Part shown: positions 16,583 through 24,889 of the stretch, piece after piece
Layout of the letters: each line of letters opens with the position of its first letter
Position numbering within the stretch: position 1 is the first letter of the stretch
NCBI GenBank assembly: GCA_024244665.1
Contig: JAAEOI010000149.1
Coordinates: forward strand, 1 to 26,564
DNA: 26,564 nt
Direction of reading: 5' to 3'
Source: Bacteroidota bacterium
GTDB lineage: Bacteria; Bacteroidota; Bacteroidia; Bacteroidales; GCA-2748055
Made by a program: the position numbers and the translations under genes
Notes under the pieces: generated by a model
Seen by the model: the letters and a program-made list of their open reading frames with translations, nothing else
What the model was told of the DNA's origin: nothing
The model's database searches: none

Positions 16583-17938
16583 ATGAAAAGAAAGACACTG
16601 ATTACCATTATTGTGATAGCTGTAGTGATTGCTGCCCTGATCCTATATTCTGCCATGTCGGGAAAAGAGAAGGAGATTGTCCTGGAGACAGCTGTGCAAT
16701 ACGGAAGTTTTGAAATTGCCGTCATGATCACCGGCGAGCTGCAGGCCATCCGGGAGACTGAAATACAGGCTCCTTCATCCTTGAGAAACAGGTATTTGAG
16801 GATTCACAGGGTGAAGATCCAGGACTTGATTCCCGAGGGAACCGTGGTCGACTCGGGCGACTGGGTAGCGACGCTGGACAGGTCCGAGGCAGACAACTCC
16901 CTGAAGGATATGCTGGACCGGCTGGAACAGGAGGAGTCGGAATACATGCGTACCAAGCTGGACACCACCATGCAACTGAGGCAGCTTCGGGATGACCTGA
17001 TCAATCTTGGATTTGCCATGGAGGAGGCAGAGATTACCCTGGAACAATCCCAGTTTGAACCACCGGCCACCATAAGGCAGGCAGAAATTGAACTGGAGAG
17101 GGCCACCAGGGCTTTCAACCAGGCCAGTGAAAATTATGGACTGAAAGAGAGACAGGCCAAAGCCGAGATGAGGGAGGCTGAAATCTCACTGGACAGGGAC
17201 AGGCGAGGCAAGACGATGATGATAGAGGTGATGAAAGAGTTTGATATCATGGCACCCTCCTCAGGAATGGTGATCTATAAGAAGGACTGGAACGGTCAGA
17301 AAAGGACAGCCGGTACAGAGATCAACACTTGGGACCTGGCAGTGGCCACACTGCCCGACCTCTCCACCATGATTTCACTGACCTATGTGAATGAGATTGA
17401 TATCAGTAAACTGAACAAAGGGCAACTGGTGAAAATTGGTGTGGATGCCTTCCCCGAGAAGAAATTCACCGGGGAGGTCTTTGAGGTTGCCAATATCGGT
17501 CAGCAGCTTCCAAATACCGATGCAAAAGTATTTGAAGTCCGCATCGAGCTCAACGAACATGACACCATCCTGCGGCCCTCCATGACTACCAGTAATGAAG
17601 TGATTACACAGGTACTGGACAGCGTTCTGTTTGTTCCCCTGGAGGCTGTTCATGCCAACGACAGTCTCACTTTTGTATTCACCAGGAAAGGTGATAAACA
17701 GGTGGTGGTCCTGGGTGAATCCAATGAGAACAACATTATTGTGGAGATGGGACTGAAAAAGGGTGAGCTGCTCTATCTCTCCCAGCCAGGAGATACAGAA
17801 TCATTCAAGTATGCCGGGCTAGATCTTATGGAGGAGATCAAAAAACGCAAGGAGGAGGAGCTTAAGCAAAGGGAGAAGGAGCAGGAACCACAAACACAAA
17901 AAAGGCCTTCGGGAGTAGTCCGAAAGAGCCGGGGATAA
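16583..17938 (+). CDS. Periplasmic adaptor (membrane fusion) protein, HlyD/MacA-like
   Basis: The 451-residue protein links an inner-membrane transporter to an outer-membrane channel. One N-terminal membrane helix (about residues 5-24, LITIIVIAVVIAALILYSAM) is followed by a short barrel-sandwich/lipoyl-like segment. A long coiled-coil hairpin comes next (about 95-210; rich in E, R, Q, L, e.g. EEAEITLEQSQFEPPATIRQ), then the beta-barrel and membrane-proximal portions. The tail is unusually charged (KKRKEEELKQREKEQEP). The frame opens at a TTG (16571), but the ATG at 16583 directly precedes the membrane helix and was preferred. It is followed after 4 nt by a MacB-like permease and then a TolC-like channel, so together they form a tripartite exporter lacking its ATPase in this operon. 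The substrate is unknown. Confidence 0.88.
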   Translation: MKRKTLITIIVIAVVIAALILYSAMSGKEKEIVLETAVQYGSFEIAVMITGELQAIRETEIQAPSSLRNRYLRIHRVKIQDLIPEGTVVDSGDWVATLDRSEADNSLKDMLDRLEQEESEYMRTKLDTTMQLRQLRDDLINLGFAMEEAEITLEQSQFEPPATIRQAEIELERATRAFNQASENYGLKERQAKAEMREAEISLDRDRRGKTMMIEVMKEFDIMAPSSGMVIYKKDWNGQKRTAGTEINTWDLAVATLPDLSTMISLTYVNEIDISKLNKGQLVKIGVDAFPEKKFTGEVFEVANIGQQLPNTDAKVFEVRIELNEHDTILRPSMTTSNEVITQVLDSVLFVPLEAVHANDSLTFVFTRKGDKQVVVLGESNENNIIVEMGLKKGELLYLSQPGDTESFKYAGLDLMEEIKKRKEEELKQREKEQEPQTQKRPSGVVRKSRG

Positions 17939-17942
17939 TATT

Positions 17943-19298
17943 ATGGGAAGGTATTTACACGATATCCAGATTGCCATTGAGTCGATTATGGCAAACCAGA
18001 TGCGGAGCATTCTTACCGCGCTCGGGATCATCTTCGGTGTTGCAGCTGTCATTACGATGCTGGCCATTGGTCGGGGGGCACAGCAGGAGATTCTTGATCA
18101 GATCAAAATGGTGGGAGTCAACAACATTATGATCACCCCTGTTTTTGAGGCTTCCGAAGGGGAGGGCTCAGAAGACAACGGGGAGAACAAACAGGCCCGT
18201 AAATTCTCACCCGGACTCACCCTGAAGGATATGGAGGCCATCAGGGAGGTGGTCCCTACGGTCAATATGCTTTCTGCCGAGATTGAGCTGAACTCTTATG
18301 TAATCCAGAGCGGCAAGAGGGCCTCTGCAAAATTGCTGGGGGTATCCAATGAGTATTTCGAGATCTTCAACCTCCCCCTTTATGAGGGCTCTTTTTTTAA
18401 TGTCTACCAGGAGGAGAACGGTATCCCGGTTTGTGTAATCGGTGCTAATATTAAGAAGAAATTTTTCAGCAAGGAAAATCCCATTGGCAAGTACATCAAG
18501 TTCGACAAGGTATGGCTGAAAGTTGTGGGTGTGCTGGATAAGAATGATGTAGACCTGACCCGTTTCGAAAATATCGGGGTGAATGTGATGAACGATAATG
18601 TCTATGTGCCGGTAAAGACCATGTTGATGCGGTACCAGAACCGTGCCCTGGTGGCGTCGAGGATCAAGGGAACCGGGGGGATGGTTTTCGGACCGGGTTT
18701 CGCCTATAGCTTTGGCGGGGCCAATAACTCCAGTTCCAGCTCCAACTACCACCAGCTGGACCGGATCATTGTCCAGGTTAACGAATCGTCCGAGCTTTCA
18801 CCCTCAACCGACCTGCTGTCGCGCCTCATGCTCAGGCGGCACGAAGAAGTAAAGGATTTTGAGATCACGGTACCTGAACTGCTGCTGAAGCAGGAGCAGC
18901 GCACCAAGGATATTTTCAACATTGTACTGGGTGCCATTGCCAGCATCTCCCTACTGGTAGGGGGGATCGGAATCATGAACATTATGTTCGCTTCGGTGAT
19001 GGAGCGGATCAAAGAGATCGGGACCCGGCTGGCCATCGGGGCACAGAAGAGGGATATCGTAGTTCAGTTCCTTTCCGAGGCGGTGCTGATCAGCGTGATC
19101 GGGGGACTGGTCGGGGTGATCATCGGGATTGTCGCATCATTCCTGATCACCGAGTTTGCTGATATCAAGACCGAGGTAACCCCCATCAGTGTATTTATTT
19201 CATTTGCAGTTTCTGCATCAGTGGGGGTGATATTCGGATACTCCCCGGCCAAAAGGGCATCCGAAAGAGACCCCATCGAATCATTAAGGTATGAATAA
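17943..19298 (+). CDS. MacB/FtsX-family ABC transporter permease without ATPase domain
   Basis: The 451-residue inner-membrane permease has a first transmembrane helix at about residues 22-43 (SILTALGIIFGVAAVITMLA). A large MacB-type periplasmic domain follows (about 45-315), then three C-terminal helices of the FtsX domain (about 325-440) with the typical motif GGIGIMNIMFASVMERIKEIG. E. coli MacB carries an N-terminal ATPase on the same chain. Here there is no Walker A or ABC signature, so a separate ATP-binding subunit is required. None is encoded in the window. The periplasmic domain contains a Ser/Asn-rich stretch (NNSSSSSNYHQ, about 260-270). The family uses a mechanotransmission mechanism to push periplasmic substrates through TolC. 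The gene overlaps the downstream TolC-like gene by up to 8 nt. Confidence 0.92.
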   Translation: MGRYLHDIQIAIESIMANQMRSILTALGIIFGVAAVITMLAIGRGAQQEILDQIKMVGVNNIMITPVFEASEGEGSEDNGENKQARKFSPGLTLKDMEAIREVVPTVNMLSAEIELNSYVIQSGKRASAKLLGVSNEYFEIFNLPLYEGSFFNVYQEENGIPVCVIGANIKKKFFSKENPIGKYIKFDKVWLKVVGVLDKNDVDLTRFENIGVNVMNDNVYVPVKTMLMRYQNRALVASRIKGTGGMVFGPGFAYSFGGANNSSSSSNYHQLDRIIVQVNESSELSPSTDLLSRLMLRRHEEVKDFEITVPELLLKQEQRTKDIFNIVLGAIASISLLVGGIGIMNIMFASVMERIKEIGTRLAIGAQKRDIVVQFLSEAVLISVIGGLVGVIIGIVASFLITEFADIKTEVTPISVFISFAVSASVGVIFGYSPAKRASERDPIESLRYE

Positions 19299-20790
19299 CA
19301 TGTATCGGATATTATGTTTTTTTGCGGCAGTTTTTTTTGCCGGTAATTTGTCGGCCCAGACAGGGCAGGAGACAGAGGAGAGGGTCCTTACCCTTCCGGA
19401 AGTAATTCAGGTTGCAAAGGAGCAGTCGCTAATGGGACTGATGGCCAGACACCAGTTCCGGAGCTCTTACTGGGAGTTCAGGACCCACAAGGCACAATTC
19501 AGGCCTGGCCTGAGCCTGGAAGCCACCGTTCCCTCGCTGAATAATACCATGAAGAGTGTGACTCAACCCGATGGTTCGGAGGAGTATGTCTCCACCTCAT
19601 ATATGAATACGAACCTCGACCTGAGGTTGAATCAAAACATCGGGCTTACCGGCGGACAGGTTTTTGTAACCTCACGCCTGCACAGAAATGACAATTTCGG
19701 TCCCGATGCCAGCAAATCTTACCTGGCCTACCCGGCAACCATTGGTTTCCTTCAGCCCATAAATGGCTATAATTCCTTACGATGGGAGAAGAAGATTGAA
19801 CCCCTGAAATATGAGGAGGCCAAGCTGGAGTATATCCATACCATGGAACGGGTGAGCCAGCGTGGTGTGGGTTACTTTTTTGACCTGGCACTGGCACAGA
19901 TCAACCTTGAGGTTGCTATAAAGAATTTTGCCAATACCGATACATTATACCAGATTGCCACAGGCCGCTACCAGCTGGGGACCATTGCAGAGAATGAGCT
20001 GTTGCAGATGGAGCTGAGCACCCTGAATGCAGGAGCTGCACTGAATGAAGCCAATATCGACCTGGCGCTTCGTCAGTCAAGGCTGAGGTCATTCCTGGGA
20101 TTCAATGAGCGGGTGAGCCTGCAACTGATCCTGCCCAGGGAGGTGCCGGAAATGACCCTTGATTATAGCAGAACACTTGCAGAAGCCAAGGCAAATAACC
20201 CTGAAATCCTGAGTATGGAACGTCAGCTGCTGGAGTCTGCGAGCCGTGTGGCGGAAGCCAAATCGCAGAAGGGGCTCAGGGCCAATCTTTATGCCGAAGT
20301 GGGGCTCAGTCAGACCGCAGATGATCTGGGTGCAGCCTACCGGGATCCCGCCAATCAACAGCGGGTTGAAGTGGGACTGGAGATTCCTTTGCTTGATTGG
20401 GGCCTGGGACGTGGCCGGTATCGGATGGCCCAGTCCGCCCAGGAGGTAACCCGGACCAATGTGAACCAGTCTCAGATCGACTTCGATGAGAATATTTTTC
20501 TCCAGGTGATGCAGTTTAACCTGCAGGACGATCAGGTGGTAATCGCATCAAAGGCTGACACCATTGCCAATCTTCGTTACGAAGTTACCAAACAGCGTTT
20601 CCTCATCGGGAAAATTGATGTTTTGGACCTGAATGTGGCTCTCGAAGAGAAGGATGTTGCGAGGAGGGGTTTCGTACAGGCGCTCAGGAACTACTGGGAC
20701 TATTATTACGATCTGAGGGGATTAACCCTGTATGACTGGCATAAGGATATCAAGCTTAAGGAGGATTTCGACGAACTTCTTCTGAAATAG
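19291..20790 (+). CDS. TolC-family outer-membrane efflux channel
   Basis: The 499-residue protein has a signal peptide ending near NLSA-Q. Two outer-membrane-efflux repeats are visible, each with long amphipathic helices and a beta-strand pair. The first helices (about 195-270) include VSQRGVGYFFDLALAQINLE and the segment around GRYQLGTIAENELLQMEL; the second half includes RVEVGLEIPLLDWGLGRGRY (about 350-370) and the segment around KQRFLIGKIDVLDLNVAL. The ATG at 19291 overlaps the permease stop. A second in-frame ATG at 19300 starts just after it and would give an equally good signal peptide, so the start is ambiguous by three codons. It completes the adaptor-permease-channel set. It ends 4 nt from the convergent alternative GlmU gene. 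Confidence 0.93.
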   Translation: MNNMYRILCFFAAVFFAGNLSAQTGQETEERVLTLPEVIQVAKEQSLMGLMARHQFRSSYWEFRTHKAQFRPGLSLEATVPSLNNTMKSVTQPDGSEEYVSTSYMNTNLDLRLNQNIGLTGGQVFVTSRLHRNDNFGPDASKSYLAYPATIGFLQPINGYNSLRWEKKIEPLKYEEAKLEYIHTMERVSQRGVGYFFDLALAQINLEVAIKNFANTDTLYQIATGRYQLGTIAENELLQMELSTLNAGAALNEANIDLALRQSRLRSFLGFNERVSLQLILPREVPEMTLDYSRTLAEAKANNPEILSMERQLLESASRVAEAKSQKGLRANLYAEVGLSQTADDLGAAYRDPANQQRVEVGLEIPLLDWGLGRGRYRMAQSAQEVTRTNVNQSQIDFDENIFLQVMQFNLQDDQVVIASKADTIANLRYEVTKQRFLIGKIDVLDLNVALEEKDVARRGFVQALRNYWDYYYDLRGLTLYDWHKDIKLKEDFDELLLK

Positions 20791-20794
20791 CTGC

Positions 20795-21973
20795 CTATTT
20801 CCTGTATTTTTCTGAATAGTCAAAGATCCATTGCAAGATGACCCGGTCCTCTTTGGTGAGCTCCAGGTCCCTGCGTTCCAATACCAGTGACGCTGTTTCC
20901 AGGGATTTCTCCATTATATAGGTGCTCATCCCTGCTTCTCCTCCCCAGCTGAATGAGGGGATGAAATTGCGGGGGAAACCCGATCCGAAGATATTGGCAG
21001 AAACCCCCACCACGGTCCCGGTGTTGAACATGGTGTTGATCCCGCACTTGGAGTGATCGCCCATGATCAGTCCGCAGAACTGCAGTCCGGTACCGGTAAA
21101 ACGATTTTTAGGGTAGTTCCAGATTTTCACTTCGGAGTAATTGTTCTTTAAGTTGGAGTTGTTCGTGTCGGCTCCCAGGTTGCACCATTCACCGATAACC
21201 GAGTTGCCCAGGAATCCGTCATGACCCTTGTTGGAGTTTGAGTGGATCACACAATTGTTCACTTCTCCGCCAACCTTGCTGTGGGGTCCGATGGTAGTGG
21301 GGCCATAGATCTTTGCCGACAGCTTCACGGTCGATCCTTCACAGAGCGCAAAAGGTCCCCTGATTACACTTCCCTCCATGATTTCGGTGTCACGCCCCAG
21401 GTAGATGGGGCCGGTTGCTGCGTTGAGGGTGATATGTTCCCCTTTGAATCCCGGTTCGGTAAAAATGTTTTCTGGAGCAATAGTCCTAACCGTATCACTC
21501 AGCTTTTCGCTCTCCCTCCCCGAGGTTAGCAGCTTCATGTCAGCCTCAATCTCCTGACCGTTCAGCTTGAATATCTTCCATGGGAAGTCAACCAGGTTGA
21601 CTTCCCCGGTATATTCGGTCGCCGAGGCTATCCAGTTTTCCCTGCTAAACTCTTTAATACCTGAACCGATCCTGGCTCCAAGGAGTGTGTCTCCTTTTTT
21701 CAGGGAAGCGCCCTCCTGAAGTGCCTGAATGGCCAGAATTATCTCTTCCCCGGGGAGAAGTGTACCGTTGATCAGGAGCATATCTTCCCCGGCACTCAGA
21801 AAGAATTTTCCCGAAAGGTGGGTTTGTGTCAGGTAGGAGGGGGCAGTCTCAAGATGCCTGCTCCATTTTTCGGCGATGGTCAGGATTCCCACCCTCAGGT
21901 CAGCTGCAGGGCGGGTAAAGGTAAGTGGAAGAAGATTAGCCCACGAGTGGTCATCGAAGAGAATCGGCTGCAT
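20795..21973 (-). CDS. Alternative GlmU: putative GlcNAc-1-P uridylyltransferase/glucosamine-1-P acetyltransferase family protein
   Basis: This protein belongs to the Bacteroidota GlmU-like family predicted to make UDP-GlcNAc. The N-terminus (MQPILFDD...LLPLTFTRPAADLRVGILTIAEKW) lacks the classical nucleotidyltransferase signature (L-A-G-x-G-T-R-M) but carries the family's own conserved block. The C-terminal half (about residues 185-350) is a left-handed beta-helix of hexapeptide repeats, for example IYGPTTIGPHSKVGG and NSVIGEWCNLGADTNNSN. The frame extends back to 22027. The ATG at 21973 (392 residues) was chosen because it matches the family start, and the upstream extension would be encoded by the rpmE2 terminator hairpin. 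Enzymatic activity is inferred from the family and from glmM in the same region. Confidence 0.85.
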   Translation of the reverse strand: MQPILFDDHSWANLLPLTFTRPAADLRVGILTIAEKWSRHLETAPSYLTQTHLSGKFFLSAGEDMLLINGTLLPGEEIILAIQALQEGASLKKGDTLLGARIGSGIKEFSRENWIASATEYTGEVNLVDFPWKIFKLNGQEIEADMKLLTSGRESEKLSDTVRTIAPENIFTEPGFKGEHITLNAATGPIYLGRDTEIMEGSVIRGPFALCEGSTVKLSAKIYGPTTIGPHSKVGGEVNNCVIHSNSNKGHDGFLGNSVIGEWCNLGADTNNSNLKNNYSEVKIWNYPKNRFTGTGLQFCGLIMGDHSKCGINTMFNTGTVVGVSANIFGSGFPRNFIPSFSWGGEAGMSTYIMEKSLETASLVLERRDLELTKEDRVILQWIFDYSEKYRK

Positions 21974-21991
21974 TTTTTGTTTTAAATGTAC

Positions 21992-22021
21992 AAAAAAAGC
22001 CACCCCGTTTGGGATGGCTTT
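21992..22021 (-). terminator. Rho-independent terminator after rpmE2
   Basis: Read on the minus strand, AAAGCCATCCC (22021-22011), loop AAAC, and GGGGTGGCTTT form a GC-rich stem with one mismatch. The stem runs into a stretch of seven T (22.0 kb; A-run at 21992-21998 on the plus strand). This is a strong intrinsic terminator for the ribosomal protein gene. It ends only 18 nt before the alternative GlmU start codon, so it could also limit read-through into that gene. Confidence 0.85.
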
Positions 22022-22045
22022 ATGCACAAATGCATTGAATTTCTT

Positions 22046-22312
22046 CTATTGTTTCTTCTTGTCCAGGTGTGTCTTGTAACGGTTCATGAACTTGTCCACA
22101 CGACCGGCGGTATCCACGAGCTTCATCTTACCTGTATAGAACGGGTGCGAGGAGTTGGAGATTTCCAGTTTAAGAAGCGGATATTCAATTCCGTCTTCCA
22201 TAATAGCAGTCTCTTTGGAGGCTGCAGTTGACTTAGTTATAAACGTTTGTCCGTTGGACATGTCCCGGAAAGCGACAAGCCTGTAATTTTTTGGATGTAT
22301 GTCTTTCTTCAT
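22046..22312 (-). CDS. rpmE2: 50S ribosomal protein L31 type B (bL31)
   Basis: The 88-residue protein begins MKKDIHPKNYRLVAFRDMSN, includes SSHPFYTGKMKLVDTAGRVDKF, and has the lysine-rich end typical of bL31. It lacks the CxxC zinc-binding cysteines of type A L31, which marks it as the zinc-independent type B form that is standard in Bacteroidota. It has its own promoter (22357-22387) and a strong terminator (21992-22021), so it can be expressed as a monocistronic unit. Confidence 0.97.
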   Translation of the reverse strand: MKKDIHPKNYRLVAFRDMSNGQTFITKSTAASKETAIMEDGIEYPLLKLEISNSSHPFYTGKMKLVDTAGRVDKFMNRYKTHLDKKKQ

Positions 22313-22356
22313 CTTTCTGTTGTTTTCAATCGTACCACTTTTTTCAAAACGGAATG

Positions 22357-22387
22357 CAAAGATAAAAATGTTTGTCAGAACTTCAAA
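22357..22387 (-). promoter_or_regulatory. Canonical Bacteroidota promoter of rpmE2
   Basis: On the minus strand, TTTG (22387-22384) is followed after exactly 19 nt by TATCTTTG (22364-22357). This matches the -33 TTTG / -7 TAnnTTTG architecture of the Bacteroidota primary sigma factor. Transcription would begin near 22350, giving a leader of about 40 nt before the rpmE2 ATG at 22312. Confidence 0.75.
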
Positions 22388-22411
22388 ATATTTCGCATAA
22401 ATAGATGCCTG

Positions 22412-22501
22412 TCAGCCCGATATTAATACATCAGTGGGTAGCTTGCTCTCATCAATCACCTCTTCAATGAAGCGTTCATGGAGTTTCTCCCTGTTGAACA
22501 G
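22412..22501 (-). other. Protein-like reading frame continuing past the aminotransferase stop (possible frameshifted tail)
   Basis: One frame away from the end of the aminotransferase, 29 codons read LFNREKLHERFIEEVIDESK then LPTDVLISG before a stop. This is a plausible helical protein tail, in contrast to the low-quality in-frame ending CNPVQQGETP. A one-base indel near 22500-22510 would join them. It may be a real frameshift, a sequence error or chance. Confidence 0.35.
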
Positions 22502-23984
22502 GATTACATAGTGTGAACCAGTCCTGCATAATCTTTTCCTCGAGCGGATGATCCACCTGGGTGTGATGAATGAATTCATTCTTCCTGGGCAGGTATACAT
22601 ACTCTTTTACCCACTTTTCGTGATTGAGCGTAATCTCCTCCACTGCATGAAGGATCAGCCTGACCTCCTCATCGGTCATGGTAGGGTGCAGCGACCACCT
22701 TACCCATCCGGGCTTCTCAGTGAGGTCCCCGTCATTGATTTTCTCTGTAATCTTCTCCGACTGGTCATAGGATACCTCCAGGAGGAAGTGGCCATAGGTT
22801 CCTGCGCAGGCGCATCCTCCCCTGGTCTGTATTCCGAAGCGGTCGTTCAGCAGCTTAACGAAGAGGTTGAAATGGATGTCCGGATGATAGAAGGAGATGA
22901 TACCCAGCCGGTCCTCCACATTGTCAGCCAGGATCTCCACTCCCTTAATGGCATGTAGACCGGGCAGAGCAATTTTCAGCATCTCCTCCTCCCGGGCCAT
23001 GATCTTATCAGTGCCCATCTGTTCCTTCAGCTCAATGGCCAGCGCAGCTTTGATGGACTGCAGAAATCCGGGGGTACCCCCATCTTCCCGTACTTCGATG
23101 TCATCCACATATTTATACCTGCCCCAGGGATTTGTCCAGTCCACGGTTCCCCCTCCCGGGTTGTCCGGAACTTCGGCAGTATACATGGCTTTGTCAAAGA
23201 TCAGTACACCAGACGAGCCTGGGCCTCCCAGGAACTTATGGGGAGAGAAAAAGACAGCATCCAGTTTCTCCATGGGATCTTCCGGGTGCATGTCCATCTT
23301 CATGTAGGGGGCGCTGGCAGCAAAATCGATGAAAACCACCCCTCCATGCTCGTGCATGATGCGAGCCAGCAGGTGGTATGAAGTATTGACGCCTGTCACA
23401 TTGGAACAGGCGGTGAAAGAGCCTATTTTAAATTTGCGGTCCTTGTACAGTTCCAGCTTCTTCCTCAGATCATCCACATCCACCCTCAGGTTCCTGGTGG
23501 GCTCAATCATTACCACATCGGCTAGGGTCTCGAACCATGAGGTGTGGTTAGAATGATGTTCCATGTGCGTGAGGAAAACCACCGGCCGGTCGGACTGCTT
23601 CACGCAATCGTTGCTCCCCCCGAAACTTTTCAGGCTGAGTATTCTCATGAGCTTATTGATAACGGCGGTCATTCCGTAGCCAGCAGTGATAATCACATCG
23701 TTGGGACCAGCATTCACATGCTCTTTGATAAGCTTGTGGGAGTGCTGGTAGGCCCTGGTCATCAGCGTGCCGGTAAGCGTGGTCTCAGTATGAGTATTGG
23801 CCACATAAGGCCCAAACTGGTTCTGCAGCTTCTTTTCAATGGGCTCATAAAGCCTTCCGCTGGCGATCCAGTCAGCATAGATGATCCGCCTGGTACCGTA
23901 GGGCGATTCAAAGCTTGTATCGTACCCGATGGTATTCTCCCTGAACGGCTTAAAATATTTCTCTAAATCACTCACGATGCTCAT
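22476..23984 (-). CDS. Class V aminotransferase, cysteine desulfurase (SufS/Csd)-like
   Basis: This PLP enzyme has the fold of class V aminotransferases and probably handles cysteine or a related amino acid. The PLP-binding lysine is in SPHKFLGG (Lys250), the pyridine-binding aspartate is in FIDFAASAP (Asp220), and histidines lie in the HMEHHSN segment (140-146). The desulfurase-like catalytic cysteine loop is RGGCACAG (Cys391, with a second Cys at 393). At 502 residues it is longer than SufS (about 400), with extra sequence at both ends. No suf or isc genes are adjacent. The upstream gene on the same strand, 35 nt away, is the Bax-inhibitor-like protein, so they may share a transcript. The C-terminus may be truncated by a frameshift (22412-22501). 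The class assignment is firm; the substrate is not. Confidence 0.88.
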   Translation of the reverse strand: MSIVSDLEKYFKPFRENTIGYDTSFESPYGTRRIIYADWIASGRLYEPIEKKLQNQFGPYVANTHTETTLTGTLMTRAYQHSHKLIKEHVNAGPNDVIITAGYGMTAVINKLMRILSLKSFGGSNDCVKQSDRPVVFLTHMEHHSNHTSWFETLADVVMIEPTRNLRVDVDDLRKKLELYKDRKFKIGSFTACSNVTGVNTSYHLLARIMHEHGGVVFIDFAASAPYMKMDMHPEDPMEKLDAVFFSPHKFLGGPGSSGVLIFDKAMYTAEVPDNPGGGTVDWTNPWGRYKYVDDIEVREDGGTPGFLQSIKAALAIELKEQMGTDKIMAREEEMLKIALPGLHAIKGVEILADNVEDRLGIISFYHPDIHFNLFVKLLNDRFGIQTRGGCACAGTYGHFLLEVSYDQSEKITEKINDGDLTEKPGWVRWSLHPTMTDEEVRLILHAVEEITLNHEKWVKEYVYLPRKNEFIHHTQVDHPLEEKIMQDWFTLCNPVQQGETP

Positions 23985-24019
23985 TTTTTTTATACCATCT
24001 ATCAGTGCCCGGACAACTG

Positions 24020-24769
24020 TTAGTTTCTTCCGGCAATCCTCGAGAACAGTCGGAGGAACTCAATATAGAGCCAGATCAGTGTCACCATAAGTCCGAATGC
24101 CCCGTACCACTCCATGTATTTGGGAGCACCCATCCGGGATCCCTTTTCAATAAAATCGAAATCCAGGATCAGGTTCATGGCTGCAACCCCAATGATCACC
24201 AGGTTAATGACAATTCCAAGGGGGCCGGACGAATGCATGAAGCCCATGGACATACCAAAGAGGCTCATGAGCCAGCTGATCATATAGGCGAAGAATACTG
24301 CACCAGTGGCCATCATTACACCCCTTCTGAATTTTGGGGTTGCCCGGATTCGCCCCGACCGGTAGAGGAACAACATGGTAAAGAGTGTTCCGCTGGTGAG
24401 AAGAACAGCCTGGAAAGCCACTCCGGGATACCGTTCATTAATTACTGCACTTATGGCACCCAGGAACATTCCCTCCAGGATGGCATAAACCGGGGCCGTA
24501 TATGAAGATGATTTCGGACTGAAAATCGTGACCAAAGCCATGACAAAACCGCCGATCCCACCAATGATTGCCATGGTACCCGCCCTGCCCGGATCATCGC
24601 CCATCACCAGGTTCCACGTATATGATGCTGCAGCTATAACCAGCACGAGCATCAGGCCTATCTTGTTAATTGTACCATTAATGGTCATTGCACTGCCAGT
24701 GGCGGCGTTTCCAGCCTTCTCATAGATCTTTCCTGTCATTACAGGATTGGATGATCTCATCGCTCTCAT
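24020..24769 (-). CDS. Bax inhibitor-1/YccA family integral membrane protein
   Basis: The 249-residue protein has about seven hydrophobic segments, beginning with the motif MRSSNPVMTGKIYEKA typical of the bacterial BaxI_1-type subfamily. It ends with the conserved block DFDFIEKGSRMGAPKYMEWY, followed by a last helix and a basic tail. Related proteins form calcium-leak channels or bind membrane proteases such as FtsH (YccA, a different branch), but the function of this bacterial subgroup is not established. The frame opens at a TTG (24778); the ATG at 24769 was preferred, and a further ATG at 24760 is also possible. A -7 box lies just upstream. It is probably co-transcribed with the aminotransferase. 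Confidence 0.9.
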   Translation of the reverse strand: MRAMRSSNPVMTGKIYEKAGNAATGSAMTINGTINKIGLMLVLVIAAASYTWNLVMGDDPGRAGTMAIIGGIGGFVMALVTIFSPKSSSYTAPVYAILEGMFLGAISAVINERYPGVAFQAVLLTSGTLFTMLFLYRSGRIRATPKFRRGVMMATGAVFFAYMISWLMSLFGMSMGFMHSSGPLGIVINLVIIGVAAMNLILDFDFIEKGSRMGAPKYMEWYGAFGLMVTLIWLYIEFLRLFSRIAGRN

Positions 24770-24786
24770 TTTTTTCAAATTTGTGT

Positions 24787-24816
24787 CAAATATATATTAT
24801 TTACAGCTATTGCAAT
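24787..24816 (-). promoter_or_regulatory. Bacteroidota-type promoter of the Bax-inhibitor-like gene
   Basis: On the minus strand, ATTG (24816-24813) is followed after 18 nt by TATATTTG (24794-24787), a perfect TAnnTTTG -7 box. The -33 element matches only in its TTG part. The box is about 18 nt upstream of the ATG at 24769, which implies a very short leader of about ten nucleotides. Confidence 0.55.
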
Positions 24817-24889
24817 GATCAAAAGGCATGCCATACAATAGCCAATCGAGAAGCAGGACACATTTGCAGTAGAATTCTTACTTTTGGAG

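Noticed and set aside
21974..22027. N-terminal extension of the alternative GlmU to 22027
   Set aside because: The extra residues are encoded by the rpmE2 terminator hairpin and do not resemble the family start.
24863..24886. TACTTTTG at 24879-24886 with TTTG at 24863-24866 as a promoter for the flippase
   Set aside because: The -7 box match is perfect, but the spacing to TTTG is only 12 nt. Transcription would also start about at the ATG (24890), requiring a leaderless message.
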